Assembly (NCBI GenBank): GCA_963920575.1
Contig: OY986974.1
Coordinates: forward strand, 2,790,001 to 2,854,000
Reading direction: 5' to 3'
Source: Narthecium ossifragum
Taxonomy: Eukaryota > Streptophyta > Magnoliopsida > Dioscoreales > Nartheciaceae
Length of the DNA: 64,000 bases
Positions 35,901 to 48,545 of the stretch are shown here, piece after piece. Every line of letters begins with the position of its first letter. Position 1 is the stretch's first letter. The notes beneath the pieces were generated by a model. That model was not told the origin of the DNA and made no database searches. It saw only the letters and a list, made by a program, of their open reading frames with translations. Made by a program: the position numbers and the translations under genes.

Positions 35901-38510
35901 GCCTGCTAATGAGGCTCCTGGCTTGACAGAAATAAACCGTAAGGATAACAACCATGTTTTCTGGCGTGATCATGATGCTGGATTGACAAGAGGGTTTGAC
36001 TCTGATAATGGGGGAAGTTTCAAATTTCTTCATATCAATGTTGATCAGCAATCAACTTCTGATAATTCTAGTGCTCCTCTATATCGAAGTCAGAACCAAT
36101 TTGTTAGAGAAAATACAGCACAAGGAAAAGAGGATCATGCTGATAGTTTCCATCAGCAAATCAACAGACAGGGCGATACTTATCCCAATGATAGGAATGC
36201 AAATTTGAGATCTGTGCCACAGTCAAGTTCTTCAAGAAGCAGGTCCGTATCTGATAATTCTAGGGATGGACCACTTTTGAAGATTACAAGGTCACCAAGG
36301 GATAAATGGGGAAGAAAACCGGATTCTTCTGTTATTTTGAGCTCACTATATGGGAAGCCAAAGAGAGGCTGGCAACCTCAAGGTTCATCTGATCGTTTTC
36401 CTCCAAGGGAAGACAATGAACACAGGGATCGGGTTCCTCTGTCATCTGTTAGTAACAATCAGGCGGAAGGAATCAAGGAATCTGCAACCTCAGTATCCCC
36501 AAAGTCTAGAAGCCATCAATTGCCTGCATATGAACCATCACAAGTAGGTGGGTCGGATTCAGTTGTCTCCGTTGCACCGATGCATGTCGGGGATTCGAGG
36601 CAAAGGACGACTGATAAACCTGCGGTGGTTCCACTTACATTCTTCCCTACAGGTCCACCAGTGCCCTTTGTAACAATGGTCCCGTGTTATAATTTTCGTT
36701 GCGATGCTGGTATGTCTGATGAATCGACGAGCCAAGTAGATAGGGATGAAGGAGCAGATAATACTAGCCTTCTGAGTTTGTCAGAACAGAAATTAGATTC
36801 TGCAGATAATGTTGGTCAGTCTGAAACTTACATGAGGTCAACTGCTTCGACTAGTGCTCTAGATCCTTCTCATGGCCATAAGTCTGACATTCTCGAGAGT
36901 GACTTCAAGAGACATCTGCGAAATCTGCTGTATGGGAGGTCCTGCCAAAACACATGCTACCATGGCTCCATGATCTACCCTTCTCCTGTGGTGATGCCAC
37001 CATTGTATTGGCAGGGTCATTTCCGCTGGGAAGGTCCTGGCAGACCAATTTCAAACCATGGAAATATTTTTACACAGCTCATGAGCTATGACCCTCGGTT
37101 GGTTCCTGTTGCACCTCTGCAGTCAGGTCCTAGCAGGCCGTCTGCTGTTTTCCACCGGTTTGGCGATGAAGTTCCTAGATTTCGTGGTGGTACTGGAACT
37201 TACCTGCCAAATCCTGTAAGAATCTATCCCAGAAATGCTATTTATGTCTTTTTCTTTATCCTAATAGGAACCAAGAAAGGTACCTTTTAAATGACCGCAT
37301 TGCTCTCTCTGGGTTTAAGGTTTTAGTACTTTTGGGTTTTGAGGTTGCTTTCTACTTGTTTCCACAGTTTGCAATCTGCATAGATTGCATATCTAGGTAG
37401 GCTCATCTTGCAAACTGATTCGCCTTCAGTTAACCTTGAACATTTCGCGACTGTTCTTTAGGTCTCCCTGGTCTTGTAAAGAAAAAGTGAAGTTCCTTCT
37501 GTCAGTTGTTTTCTTAAATTGTAAGGAATGTTGAGGGTTTTTCTTAGTTACATTAGCGTCAACTTTTGAACCAACAATTGTAGAGGGTTTTTTCTTGGTT
37601 GCATGAGCTTCAAGTGCAGATCCAAGAATCCTGTTTGGCCTAAGAACCAGACAGCAGTTTAAGGAGTGTAGTTGGCATCCTTTTGTTGAAGATGCTACAT
37701 TAGCAGTGAACAGACATGACACCAGCTTGGATATCTGTGGAGGGGCTGAGAGCTATGTCAGTAGAGCGAATGGCTCTAGTTCGAACTTTTCTTATCCTTG
37801 TCAAGATTTGCCAACCCCTCCCTCAACTTAAAAACCTACATTCTATACTTGATTGTACCAACTTTCTGGTATTTGGCTGATTTTCTGCCCTTGGTCTTTT
37901 TCAGAAGGTTTCTTTAAGAGATCGCCAATATTCAAGTACAAGGACCCACAGAGGTAACTTTAATCATGAGAGAAGTGACCATGGTGACAGAGAAGGGAGC
38001 TGGATCAATGCAAAACAACGAGCTGCTGGCCGCAGTCATGGGCGCAACCAAGCTGAGAAGGGAAGCGCACGCCTTGAAGGAATGTCTGCAAATGAAAACC
38101 AGCCCAGTAGACCATGGAACTCAACAAGGCACGAGCAGCCAATTCACTCGTACCAGTTCCATAACGGTACTTTGGGCTCTACAAGTTCCTCACCTTTCTC
38201 GCCAAACATGACATATAGCATGTTTCCGCTGTCTGCTGTGAGTTCAAATGGTGTCAGTCCTGCGGGATCTGCTGTTCCATCTGTTGTGATGCTGTATCCA
38301 TATGATCAAGGCACAGGTTACGGTTCATCTGCTGAATCGCTCGAGTTTGGCTCTCTGGGGCCTGTTCATCTATCAGCTTTGAATGAATTCCCTCAACCGA
38401 GTGATGGAGATCCAGGCAGGGCGGTAATGGAGCAGGGGCATGGGGCATACCGTGGAGGTTCTCCAAGATCTTCCCCAGATCAACCCTCTTCACCACAAGT
38501 TCAAAGGTAG
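29987..38510 (+). CDS. PAP/OAS1-like nucleotidyltransferase, plant-specific long form
   Basis: Eight coding exons join in frame: 29987-30217, 31027-31215, 33359-33451, 33561-33743, 33820-33922, 34021-34200, 34691-37215, 37905-38510, giving 1369 residues. The N-terminal half belongs to the non-canonical poly(A) polymerase/OAS1 fold shared with Arabidopsis At3g61690-type proteins. The polymerase-beta motif is intact: FGSVPLKTYLPDGDIDLTA gives the GS and the first two acidic residues, and NIVVDISFNQ the third. A substrate-binding domain follows (IILIKAWCYYESRILGAHHG, STYALETLVLYIFH, HFNVIDPLRANNNLGRSVSKG). The large seventh exon is Ser/Gln/Pro-rich and probably disordered. Its substrate is unknown to me; RNA tailing is the family expectation. 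The start was chosen at MGEHEGWAQPSG, the conserved N-terminus. Confidence 0.93.
32099..32240 (+). repeat. Tandem duplication, 59-60 bp x 2.3, in an intron
   Basis: The words gatgaggttatggctctatg through ctatttttctctattaaa repeat twice and begin a third time, inside the 2.1-kb second intron of the nucleotidyltransferase gene. No coding content. Confidence 0.85.
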
Positions 38511-40101
38511 TGCTAGTCCTAATTGTTCATTTTTCTTTGTGTAGATATTGTTGTAGTTAATTTGGAAAGAAAAAAAAATGTATCATACGGTTTACTAAAT
38601 TTCAAAGAATGACATGTCGTTTAGACATTAGATTCTATCAATACAATAGGTTTCATTTAAGTATGCTATATTGATCGGTTGACATATGCATTGCCTGGTT
38701 ACTCGATGTTTCAAGAACTACGTAGAAATCTGTCTCTTATCTGTGTAGAAATCAATTACATTTAGCTGAAGCCAGTTTATCTGGATGTCATAAAGTCAGC
38801 TTGCTGTGGTTGATAGCTACTGGTTGATCTACTTATAGGTCCAAGAGTTGTATCCTCAATTGTCTCCACTGGCTTAGCGTCATCTTAATCAATCGGTAAT
38901 TTTGTGCTTCGATGGTTATGGTGATCGTGCTATCATCTTAACAGGAACATTTGATGTTTCTTCCGGATTAATGATGGAGAGGAAATATCAGTTGAAAGAT
39001 GAGGATTTCTCCACCTCTCTCGTCACCAAACAAGGCTGGTAGTGGTAGGTGCGCAACTATAGAAATAAACCCTCTCTTTGTCAGATAATACTCTCTCTTG
39101 TAACCCTTCTCAACCCCTCCCCACTATTAGAAATTTTTGTTTGCCATTAACCTAGCTCTCTGGTTTGGCACTTGGATGTACGCTAGTTCAGTTCTAAGCT
39201 CCCATTTCTGATCTATAGGCCAGAGGTGATTAAGGAGGTGAGGAAATGGTTATTTTTTAAGCGCCTAGGAATGACGAAATAACAATAATACTGTTCTAGG
39301 CTGTTAGGCTTCACTTGTTGATTGCAACCGTTATTGTCCTCTTTTCCTGCTATTAATTTTTTTTCCCCTGTACAATCCAGTGAAGAATGCTTTGATCTAG
39401 TGTTTGTCGAACTCTAACGAAGAAGCGCAGACATGAGAATTATCTTTTTGAACCATGATCATGTGGTGATGAAAACACAGGCATAATTGTTGATTTTTGC
39501 TTCTCAACTATCTTTTTTTGTTTTCTTCTGTCCTTACAAGAGATTTTAGTCTAACTTACTACAAGCATTGCTTAGCATATGCTTGTGATGACACTAATGA
39601 TCATGCCTCAGCCATCTTAGGCTTATTGATTATAAGTAGCATTATATGTGGTTCAGAGCTCTTAATTTTAAGTTTCGCCATAAAAATTGCTTCCAGAAAC
39701 CAATGAGGTTCTTCTGAACAGATTCGTCTACATTAATTAAGCTTAGGCTTCTGTTGAACATTGATGTTGTGTTACATTTGTCCTTGCTTTCTTAATCAAG
39801 AAGATTTTTTCAACGAGTCAGATTCTTTGGTTGTAAGACTTGATGACTTTAATCTCTGCGGGTTGTTTCTGACAGTCGATATGCATCGAGATGATGATAT
39901 CTATACAGGATGCCATGCCCCCATAGTTCAATTACTTGTGTGAAATTTGATCATGGATGTATCAAGAAAAGCAAAAAAGAACATATGGTATCAACAGACA
40001 AAAGGTGTCATAATTTAGAGCTACTGCAGAAAAAAAAAATAGTAATAAAAATAATAATCCTATACTTGGACTGACTGCATTAATATGAGCATAAAAATAG
40101 T
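38511..40101. other. Intergenic region
   Basis: 3' untranslated ends of the convergent neighbours and AT-rich sequence. Short open frames (for example 39497-39706) show no recognisable motif. Confidence 0.6.
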
Positions 40102-41532
40102 TCATTCTCCTCCTTCAGTCTTCTTCTTCAACATTGCAATGAACTCATCCCTCTCTTCTTGAGTCATTCCTTGTGTGGAGCAGTCCCCAACTCCCCACTC
40201 AGCACCACGAATGCAGTACTTATCTTGGATCTCTCTCTTGTTCCTGCGAATTTTTGTTTTTTATTATTATTTTCGAATTCAAAATCTACATGAGAGAAAC
40301 CAGAAACATAAATAACAGAGTAGAAGAATGAAGCCTCTAAAGCCCATGAACTCAATCTTATCCAACTGCAGTTATGATTGGAAACCAAATAGTTTCCATA
40401 AATAGTGATGACAACTAAATTAACGTAAGTTAAAGCTTTGGTGGCAGCAAATTATGCAATAAAATTTTTATTGAAAAGAAATTTATTGTAGGATTGTTTA
40501 TGTGGAAAAAAACTTACGGCGCAGACGCCGGAGCAGACCCTATAATATGTATAATTCAGTATACAGAGCATTTATCCAACTAAACTTGGATAACAGGCTC
40601 CCCTAAAATTCCAAAAGAAGAGAAAATAAAAACCAGGGAGAAGTTGCAAAATTCTATGACTTCAAGTATTACAACTCGATGTGGCCTTGGCTAATTTTGT
40701 TTTCTAAGCCTCTTCAAATATATGAAGAAAAAAAATTGTGTGAGAAGATGCCACAGGATCATATCTTGAAAAATCAAGATATTTGATTTCTGTGTGTCAT
40801 TTCCCGAGCAGTTTATTAGTCAGATTAAAGAGTCGACTATTAAGTTAAAAGAAAAGGAAAAAAAAAAAATCTTGTTCATGATGTACCCATATCAGGGCCT
40901 AATAGATGAAGGAATGGTACTAATCAAACCTTTCTTTATTAAGCTTGGATCTCTCAAGCAGCTCCTTAAGCACAGAAGACGATTTGAATCTCGAATCAAA
41001 CTCCGCATACTTCTTCTGGTTTTCCTCTACAAGAATCATCAAAAGAACAGCATGAAACCATTGAAGCAAAAAAAAAAAATATATATATATCAAAGAATAA
41101 CAACTTCATCGAATCAAGAACACGGAGATTCCGAACCGTTGAATCGGGTGAGGAAATCAAACTGAGGCAGCTGAGGTCCAGGAATCGATTCCAATCCTGA
41201 GGACCCAGAAAGGAGCCCTGCATTCACTGCAAAAAAAAAATCCCAGAAACAATATCAAATCCTCATATAAAAGAATTTGTTTTAGTACTACTATAAGTAT
41301 ATATATTATAGGTGGGTGAAGCTAGAATACCTGGATTGGACCATAGGAGAAGAGAGAGAGAGGCAGCCAAAGGGATAGATTTGTGGAGGAGTTGTGATGG
41401 TGATGGAGATGTGGATGGAATACAAGTGAGTCTTTGGGGCATAGGAGTTTTTAGTGCCCTCTTTGAGCTGCTGCTGATGCTGTGAGAGGCTGCTGTTGGA
41501 GGAGAAGAGAGAAAGGATGAAGAGGAGAGCAT
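40102..41532 (-). CDS. Small plastid protein with lumen-type targeting signal
   Basis: Four exons join in frame: 41532-41331, 41226-41137, 41026-40930, 40243-40102, giving 176 residues. The Ser/Pro-rich N-terminus is followed by a hydrophobic LAASLSLLLWSNPG segment, the pattern of a bipartite thylakoid-lumen transit peptide. The mature part has ESIPGPQLPQFDFLTRFN, EENQKKYAEFDSRFKSS, LLERSKLNKERNKREIQDKY and RGAEWGVGDCST with GMTQEERDEFIAMLK. I recognise it as conserved in plants but cannot name it with certainty. A resemblance of the LLERSKLNKE stretch to photosystem I subunit N is possible and unproven. The first ATG lies right beside a long CT repeat. Confidence 0.75.

Positions 41533-41582
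<50 letters not shown>
41533..41582. repeat. (CT)n microsatellite at the start codon of the lumen-protein gene
   Basis: About 24 uninterrupted CT dinucleotides (GA on the gene strand) abut the ATG at 41532, so they lie in the 5' leader. Confidence 0.95.
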
Positions 41583-41587
<5 letters not shown>

Positions 41588-42249
41588 GGCTGAAAGAAAA
41601 GAGTGGTTTAAGTATGCTGGAAGTCTGAGAGCCACTGAACTGAAAGCCAAATGATAAGCTTTTGTCAGAGTGGTTTAAGTGGGCTGATCGCCAGTCAAGA
41701 TATTCCTGGAATTTTTCCAATAAATCATTGGGTCCTTTATTGCTTTCTCTAGATAAAAAGAAAAAAAAAGCTAGTTTAATGAACCCATTTTGCATCGATA
41801 AAAACTTTGAATTTTTTGTAGCATCGCATTCAGGCGAGAGAAAGAACTTTCATCGTTCTTATTATCTCTTTGCTTGGAATTTCTTGTTCAGAAAAGCTAA
41901 ACAAATAACTTAAATTAATCATACAGTTGGTTTAAATGCTTTTCGAGCAGAAAGCTACATCTCCAGTTACCAGAAATTGGCATTTTATTTTATTTCTTTT
42001 TTCCAAACAGGTACACATCACCTAATTGTGTAGATTTTATATTAGTGAAAACAATCCATACAGCCATAGATTTGAGGATAGCTTTACAGTTGAAAAAAAA
42101 AAGATGTTAGACAGTCATTCATTCATGAACATCATCCACATTCCATGTCGATAGAATCCGAAAGCCGGAGAGGAAATGATACTACTCTCTAGTGGTTAGT
42201 TTTATTTCCTTTCAAACATCCTCCTCTCCTGTTTGCAAATCACTGACAT
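41583..42249. other. Intergenic region
   Basis: Promoter of the lumen-protein gene and 3' untranslated region of the ankyrin gene; nothing else recognised. Confidence 0.55.
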
Positions 42250-45105
42250 TTATCCTTCACGCATAGCCTGAGCAGCATCGATGAGCGAGGCTCTGAAATC
42301 ATTTGAAGCTCGACCCAAGACTGTGTATCCTTCCTTGTCTTGCACATCAACGTCAGCCCCGTGCCTTATCAGCAGAAGAGCAACCTGGCAGCAACCAGCA
42401 CAAGGCGTAAGAAGTAGAAAATCAGCAGAAGAAGAGCAACCTGGCAGCAACCAGCACAAGGAGTAAGAAATAGAAAACCAAGAATGACAGCAAAATAATT
42501 TGGGAAGTCCCTGAATGCCGCATGTGATGTGCTCACTTGGTACATGGATCAACTAATGGGATTCTACTTAATACATCTGACCTGATCCTGTAAACTAGGC
42601 AATAGCATATTAGCGTATTCAAACAAGACATCTATGCCAGATTCCAACAAAAGGGAGATTCATGCAATGGAAGAAGCCTCACTTGTCATGCATTACCTTA
42701 GAATATATGCCTTTGCAATCAGATTTACTTACACTTCAGAACTTCTGTTCGAAGATTTCACATCTTCCACCACCAAGTTCCACAGTATAAACTTCTTGCA
42801 ATAGATGAAACTGGTTCCGATTTCTGCATATGTTTAATTAGAGGATTTCTGAGTATCCTATCACTACAAAATGCATCTTTAGATTTTCCGTGACTGTTGC
42901 AGCCCATATTCAGTATCTAGTCTTTAGCTGTCAAGTTTTCCTAGGCTTTGATGAGGAGAAAAATCAGTGAATCATGGAAATCTCCTTGTCCATGAAATTC
43001 AAAAGTTCTTGCATTAGTCAGCTCCAAGTTTCTGCTGTAGCCATCACTTTCCATAGAGAGATTATTCTCAGCTAAAGACCAAGTAAAATAAGCAAGAACT
43101 ATGGAGTACAATAAAGAAAATTGCCAAACTGGCACCATTGCAAGAATGAAAATGCCAGCCTATGGTTTACCTCTTTATGATCACATATGACTGCAGTCAT
43201 GAGAGGCGTTTGACCCCCTCTATCAGTTGCATCAACTTCTGCTCCCTCCTCAATCAATAGCTCACACATCTCTGACTTCCCTGTGCCTGCAGCTCGATGC
43301 AATGGGGTACAACCAACCTGAAAGGACCTACGCTTTAGAATATGACAAGCACAACCAAATTGTCTCACTGGCTACCAATGAAAAAACACACACACAATAT
43401 GACAAGCACAAGCAAATTGTCGCTGGCTAAACACACACACAAAATATGACAAGCACAAGCAAATTGTCGCTGGCTACCAATGAAAACACACACACGCAAT
43501 ATGACAAGCACAAGAAAATTGTCGCTGGCTACACACACACACACAAAATATGACAAGCACAAGCAAATTGTCGCTGGCTACACACACACACAAAATATGA
43601 CAAGCACAAGCAAATTGTCGCTGGCTACCAATGAAAACACACACACACACACAAAATATGACAAGCACAAACAAATTGTCGCTGGTTACCAATGAAACAC
43701 ACACACACAATATGACAAGCACAAGCAAATTGTCGCTGGCTACCAATGAAAAAACACACACACACACAAAATATGACAAGCACAAGCAAACTATCGCTGG
43801 CTACCAATGAAAACACACACACACAATATGACAAGCACAAGCAAATTGCCGCTGACTACCAATGAAAACACGCCGCGCGTGCACACACAAAATCAAATTG
43901 GCAAGTTTTTACATGCCTTGTCTTTCTTATTGATGTCCGCGCCATGGGATATCAGTATTTCTGCAACTTTGAGCCAGCCCTTGCTGGCTGCATAATGGAG
44001 TGCAGTACGGCCACCACTATTAGCCAAATTGACATCAGCTCCTGCATACAACCATGCAAATCAATATTAAGGTCTTGGCGCAGATCAAACTTGAAATCAT
44101 ATGTCCATAAACAGTCACTTTTTACATCATTTATATCCGCTGGAAAGAGCAAGATTAAACCATTGATTTAGTGATAAAAAAGCACACACAGATGCATCTG
44201 ATTATTGTCAATATTGCCAATCGATGCCCACTCTAAAGTACAAAGAGCATATTAATGAATTGTTAGTTTCTCCAAAGTGTCATCTACAATGCAATTAATG
44301 CATCTATAGACTAGTTTTAACATACACGGAGGAAGACGAAGATGGTGCATCTAAGGCATAACTCCTAGTTCACAAATGCAGAAGCTCACCTACTCCAATT
44401 TTCGCCTCTTATCAATCAAAAGAACTGGTAATCCAATGAGCAACAAAGGATCAAGAACAGAGAGAAAGAGAAAAATTAAGTCAAACTCCAACCAAGATTC
44501 ACAAGAAGCTCACCAGCTCTGATTAGTTTCATCTCTATCAATCAAAAGAAGTAACAATCCAATGCACTACGACAGATCAAGAACACAGAAAGAGAGAAGA
44601 ATTTTAGTCAAATTCCAACCAAGACTCACCATTGTTGACCAATGTCTCGACGATCTCCACATGCCCGCTGCTCGCAGCAGAGTGGATCGGCGCCCATCCT
44701 TCTTCGTCGGTGCTGTTAACGCCGCTCACCGATGGATCGTCATTGGATAACACTCTCACAACCTATTCGATACCCAAATCGCATAAAGTATTAATACTAA
44801 CAATTTTCTTCCAGTTTCAGATCGGATTATACCAAAGAAGAAACCCAACATTGTATAGACGCATGGATCCAAAGCTTATCATAAGAAACGCAAGAAGTCC
44901 ACCATGGTTGAGCTAAGTGTGTCACCTCGGCGCGGGCGGCAGCGGCAGCGACGTGGAGGAGAGACCGACCGTCGTCATTCCTCAAAGACCGAGTATTTCT
45001 CAACTCCTCAGCGGAGAGAGATCTGAAAGCGGAGGCATCTCCGCTCTCCGCTGCTGCAAATAGCTCCTCCGGCGTCGGCGAATCGATCTCCATCTCCACC
45101 GGCAT
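42250..45105 (-). CDS. PSMD10: Gankyrin/PSMD10-like ankyrin-repeat protein
   Basis: Five exons join in frame: 45105-44926, 44762-44630, 44041-43917, 43317-43171, 42384-42250, giving 239 residues. An acidic N-terminus ([20 protein letters not shown]) leads into about six ankyrin repeats. These include [60 protein letters not shown] and [20 protein letters not shown]. The protein ends with the conserved [20 protein letters not shown]. In animals and yeast this family chaperones assembly of the proteasome 19S base; the same role is inferred here. The third intron has a GC donor (AAG|GCATGT) and is filled by a minisatellite; the last intron has a duplicated acceptor. It is divergent from the methyltransferase gene, 232 bp away. 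Confidence 0.9.
42373..42480 (-). repeat. 56-bp tandem duplication of a splice acceptor
   Basis: The segment agcaacctggcagcaaccag through gtaagaa(g/a)tagaaaa occurs twice in tandem at the border of intron 4 and the last exon of the ankyrin gene. Both copies contain the CCAG|GTTGCTCTTC-type acceptor. Use of the distal one would add 56 nt and shift the frame. Confidence 0.85.
43335..43875. repeat. Intronic minisatellite, about 45-61 bp x 10, with (CA)n
   Basis: Units atatgacaagcacaagcaaa + ttgtcgctggctaccaatga + (ca)n repeat about ten times. The array occupies most of the GC-AG intron of the ankyrin gene. Length variation is mostly in the CA run. Confidence 0.95.
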
Positions 45106-45337
45106 GATTAGGGTTTTGGTTCCCAGATGCCAACTAGGGTTTAAGCCCGAGCGGTGCCCGAGATATGACCTTCTTAGCCCTATACTTCTAAGAGATGGGC
45201 ATACTAGTTTGATGGAAATTAGGTCTCTCGTAGGGCTAAAAGTGAAAATTTTGTGACTTGATTCCGACCAAGTTTATCCAGAGAGGTTTCCAAATATCTC
45301 TTCTTGGTTTCCCTCTCTCTCTCTGCTGTCCATTGAA
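45106..45337. promoter_or_regulatory. Shared divergent promoter with telo-box motifs
   Basis: Only 232 bp separate two start codons facing outward. Telo-box type words (AAACCCTAA / AAACCCTAG on the minus strand) lie at 45108-45116 and 45134-45142. Such motifs are common upstream of growth- and translation-related plant genes. No TATA box was seen. Confidence 0.6.
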
Positions 45338-47507
45338 ATGGGCGCCTGCAACACCCTAGCTCTCGCCTCTCTCTCTTCCGCCGGATTGGTTCTCCGGCGA
45401 CGCAAACCCGTTTCCCACTCGATTCCCGTCGGAGTTCCGGCTTCATCTCCAAGATTAGGGTCCGTGGTTTACCGTAGAAGAATCCTCTCCAAGCCATACT
45501 CCTCGGCGTCCATTGGATTGGTGGAACCCGACGAATCCAATGATGACACTGTGGAGGAATTGCTCGCGGACAAGGATAGTATCGACAGGCTGATGAAGAT
45601 GGAGAGGAGATCGGATTCGGAGATTGGATTGGACCGTTGGTTTCCATACCTCGATGTGTTTAGATCGGGATCGGTGTCGCTGGGCAGCGGAGAGGTGTTG
45701 GAGGCGTTGGACCCCTATATATTAGGAGGAAGGAAGGAGAGGTTGAAGAAGGCGGTGGCCAACCGGAGCTACTCGGTGTGCCTGGTCGTTGAGGGGCTCA
45801 CGGACTTCGGCAACGTCTCGGCCGCCTTCCGGTCGGCCGATGCGCTTGGGATTCAGTCCGTGCACGTCATTTGCGGCCGCGGCAGCAAAAGGTGCTACCG
45901 CACCTGAGGTGAAACATAACAAAGAGAAGAAAAAAAACATCTTTTTCATTGTGGAACTTGGAATTGAAGGATGTGTTTGTGATTGTAATTGTGTGTTTGC
46001 TTGTCACACAGGTATAAGGACAATCGACATGTGAGCATGGGAGCTGAGAAATGGCTGGATATTGAGTTGTGGCAGTCGCCATTAGAGTGTTTTAGGGTGT
46101 TGAGGAGGCGTGGGTATCGCATTGCGACGACGCATTTGGGGATCGATACGGTATTATTCTTTGCGGCATTTTAGCTTGAACAATGTTTCATGTTCTTGCG
46201 TCCTTGTTTGTTTAGAGTAGAAAGTAAACTTTGTATTACATGTTGATAACTAGACATACAAGAAGATCTAGAAGTCTCAAATTTTATTTAGGAAAGTATG
46301 CATATGGGTTGTTTTTTATATGGATTAGCAAAGAACTGCTATGGATTTTTGGAGGTGCTCATCCTCGAAATGGTGGCTACATTTTCAAAATTCCCTTCAT
46401 TGAGAACCATTCTAATCCTCAAAAGAAAGGAGACTGAGTTTTGGATTTTTTTTTTTTTTTGGTCAAGTTACCATAAAAGATAATGGTTTCTTCATTCACT
46501 ATGTTTTTGACTTTATTAAGTAGATTACCTTCAAAACCCTAGGAATGATTTTGATTGAAGATGTTTTCAATTCGTTGATTTTTTTAGTTGGAATATCTTG
46601 ATACTTTTCCAGTGCTAAAGACATCCCTATGGTTCATGTAGGCTTCAATTTCTGACATGGATTGGTCGTGCCCTACTGCTATTGTTGTTGGCAATGAACA
46701 TATGTGAGTATACTTATATAATCTGTATACTTGCATGATCTTGTAGTTATGGTAGCTGGATTGTGTTAGCTGTTCATCAACTTAAGCTCTGTTGTCATTG
46801 TTAACTTTATTTCTTCTTGATCTGATGGGAGCACGGAAAGCCTTCCTGTAATAATTGGACATACATGTTTGCAGGGGTATTAGCAATGAAGCTTTGCAAC
46901 TTTCTGACTTGCATTGTAGCATTCCTATGAAAGGCATGGTGGATTCGTTTAATGTTTCAGTTGCTGCGGGAATCCTCATGCACAATGCTGTTTGTGATCG
47001 AGTATCTCGTCTGGTAAGTTTACAGCTCTACTTGTCCTAGACTAAAGACTTATCAAATGAATTATGCATTCTAGTTCATTCACCAGGAAGAACATTGAAA
47101 GACTTTCATGTTAGCTAGTTGCTATCATATATAAGTTAGGAAAAATGTTTATCTCTTTTTTTACGTCAATTTTGTTGGTGTATAATCTTATCAGCTCATC
47201 ATTTAAAAGCTTTTATGGGCACACAATTTCCTAGTGAAGTGCATGAAGTAAAGCAGAATTAATATCTGTTTTCTTGAACATTACTGCAGCGATCGAACCT
47301 TAAATACAGTTTTTTCAGCTGCTGACCTATATTAATTCCTTTGTTTTGTTTGTTAAAAAAAAACCGCAGGGCCGCCATGGTGATCTGACCTCTGAGGAAA
47401 GTCAGATCCTTCTTGCTGAGTTCTTTTTACGTCACAGGCAGAGTACGATTAGCATTGTACATGAGTATGCAAAACGAATGATGGACAAGCCCATTGCTAA
47501 GCTGTGA
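45338..47507 (+). CDS. SpoU/TrmH-family RNA 2'-O-methyltransferase, probably organellar
   Basis: Five exons join in frame: 45338-45891, 46012-46150, 46642-46703, 46875-47013, 47370-47507, giving 343 residues. The SPOUT knotted domain is complete: motif 1 around VVEGLTDFGNVSAAFRSADALG, motif 2 in AIVVGNEHMGISNEAL, motif 3 in IPMKGMVDSFNVSVAAGIL. These proteins methylate ribose 2'-OH in tRNA or rRNA using S-adenosylmethionine. The first 60-70 residues are Ser/Arg-rich with few acids, which suggests a plastid or mitochondrial transit peptide. The closest known type is tRNA (Gm18) methyltransferase TrmH; substrate is inferred only. Confidence 0.9.
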
Positions 47508-48545
47508 GAGGGACTAGAATGACTACCAAGATATTGATTACTACCTTTGAATTAAAGCAGCATAGAGGTACTTTATTGTTGGTACACTGGACTGAATCAA
47601 CACCATATGAAAAACATGTCACCAATTGGCTATTAGCCTTCTAGGCTGAACACAAAAAAAAAAAAAGAACAATTGGAATGGCAAAGCAGTTTCCTCTTGG
47701 ATGTATGGAATCTGTATATATCTGCATATTGTGAATATAAGATCTTAGAGTTTCAGTAACTATCCGATCATAAATGTTATATAATGTGTCCACTAGTGTC
47801 GGTCTTTGTTGCAACTTCAGATCAATAATCATCAAAGCTCTATATGCTGTTTGAAAGGTTCACAATTTCTAAAATCTATAGAAACATACATTCTTCTTGC
47901 TTTTACAGTACATGGTTTGTAGGCACTACATTCAACTTCTGCTCTCTTGTATTTCACTAGGTATGCAATTCCTAGGGTCTCAAACCCTAAGGCTCAAGTT
48001 CAGATGATCTATCCTGTGAAGATTGATTCCCACAAAGACGCAATTTCCTTCAAGAACGATGCAGAAAGTTGCTTCTCTCGCAGAATGGAACTTGTATCTG
48101 ATGTTAGCTTAGGCATTCTTGTGGTGTATCCACAATAGTTGTTCCTATTGTCTGTTCCATGATACATAGCTTTATCCTTCTACACAGTATTCTGAGATTA
48201 GACCAATTGTTGAAGTTTTGATATTAAGAACATGAAACAAGGTAAATTCCCTCACCTAGCCACAGTGTATCTTGTGCTTTACTATTTATGATCTAGCATG
48301 AGGATATGCACCAGAGGATACCTCCGAGGGACTCAGGCGAAGTTGAGATCAATGTCGACAGGATCAATGCGCCTCAAGAAGCCTCCCGAAGGTGAAGTGT
48401 GTGCCACATCAACATGAAATGAAGAAAGCCTTGCAACCACTTGAAATCTTGAATGATTAGCAGAAAACAAAAACAAAGAGAAGATCAGGTGTAAAGCCTA
48501 CCATAAATCCTTCAGTGTTGGATCGGAAGAGCTTGTGTTAGAATT
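47508..48545. other. Intergenic region left of MIR398
   Basis: Downstream of both the methyltransferase gene and MIR398. An open frame at 47947-48138 has no recognisable motif and is not called. Confidence 0.55.

Noticed and set aside
43335..43875. Regularly spaced repeats resembling a CRISPR array
   Set aside because: The spacers are also repeated, the genome is a plant's, and the array lies in an intron; it is a minisatellite.
47947..48138. 63-codon plus-strand frame
   Set aside because: Short, no motif, no splice or promoter support.
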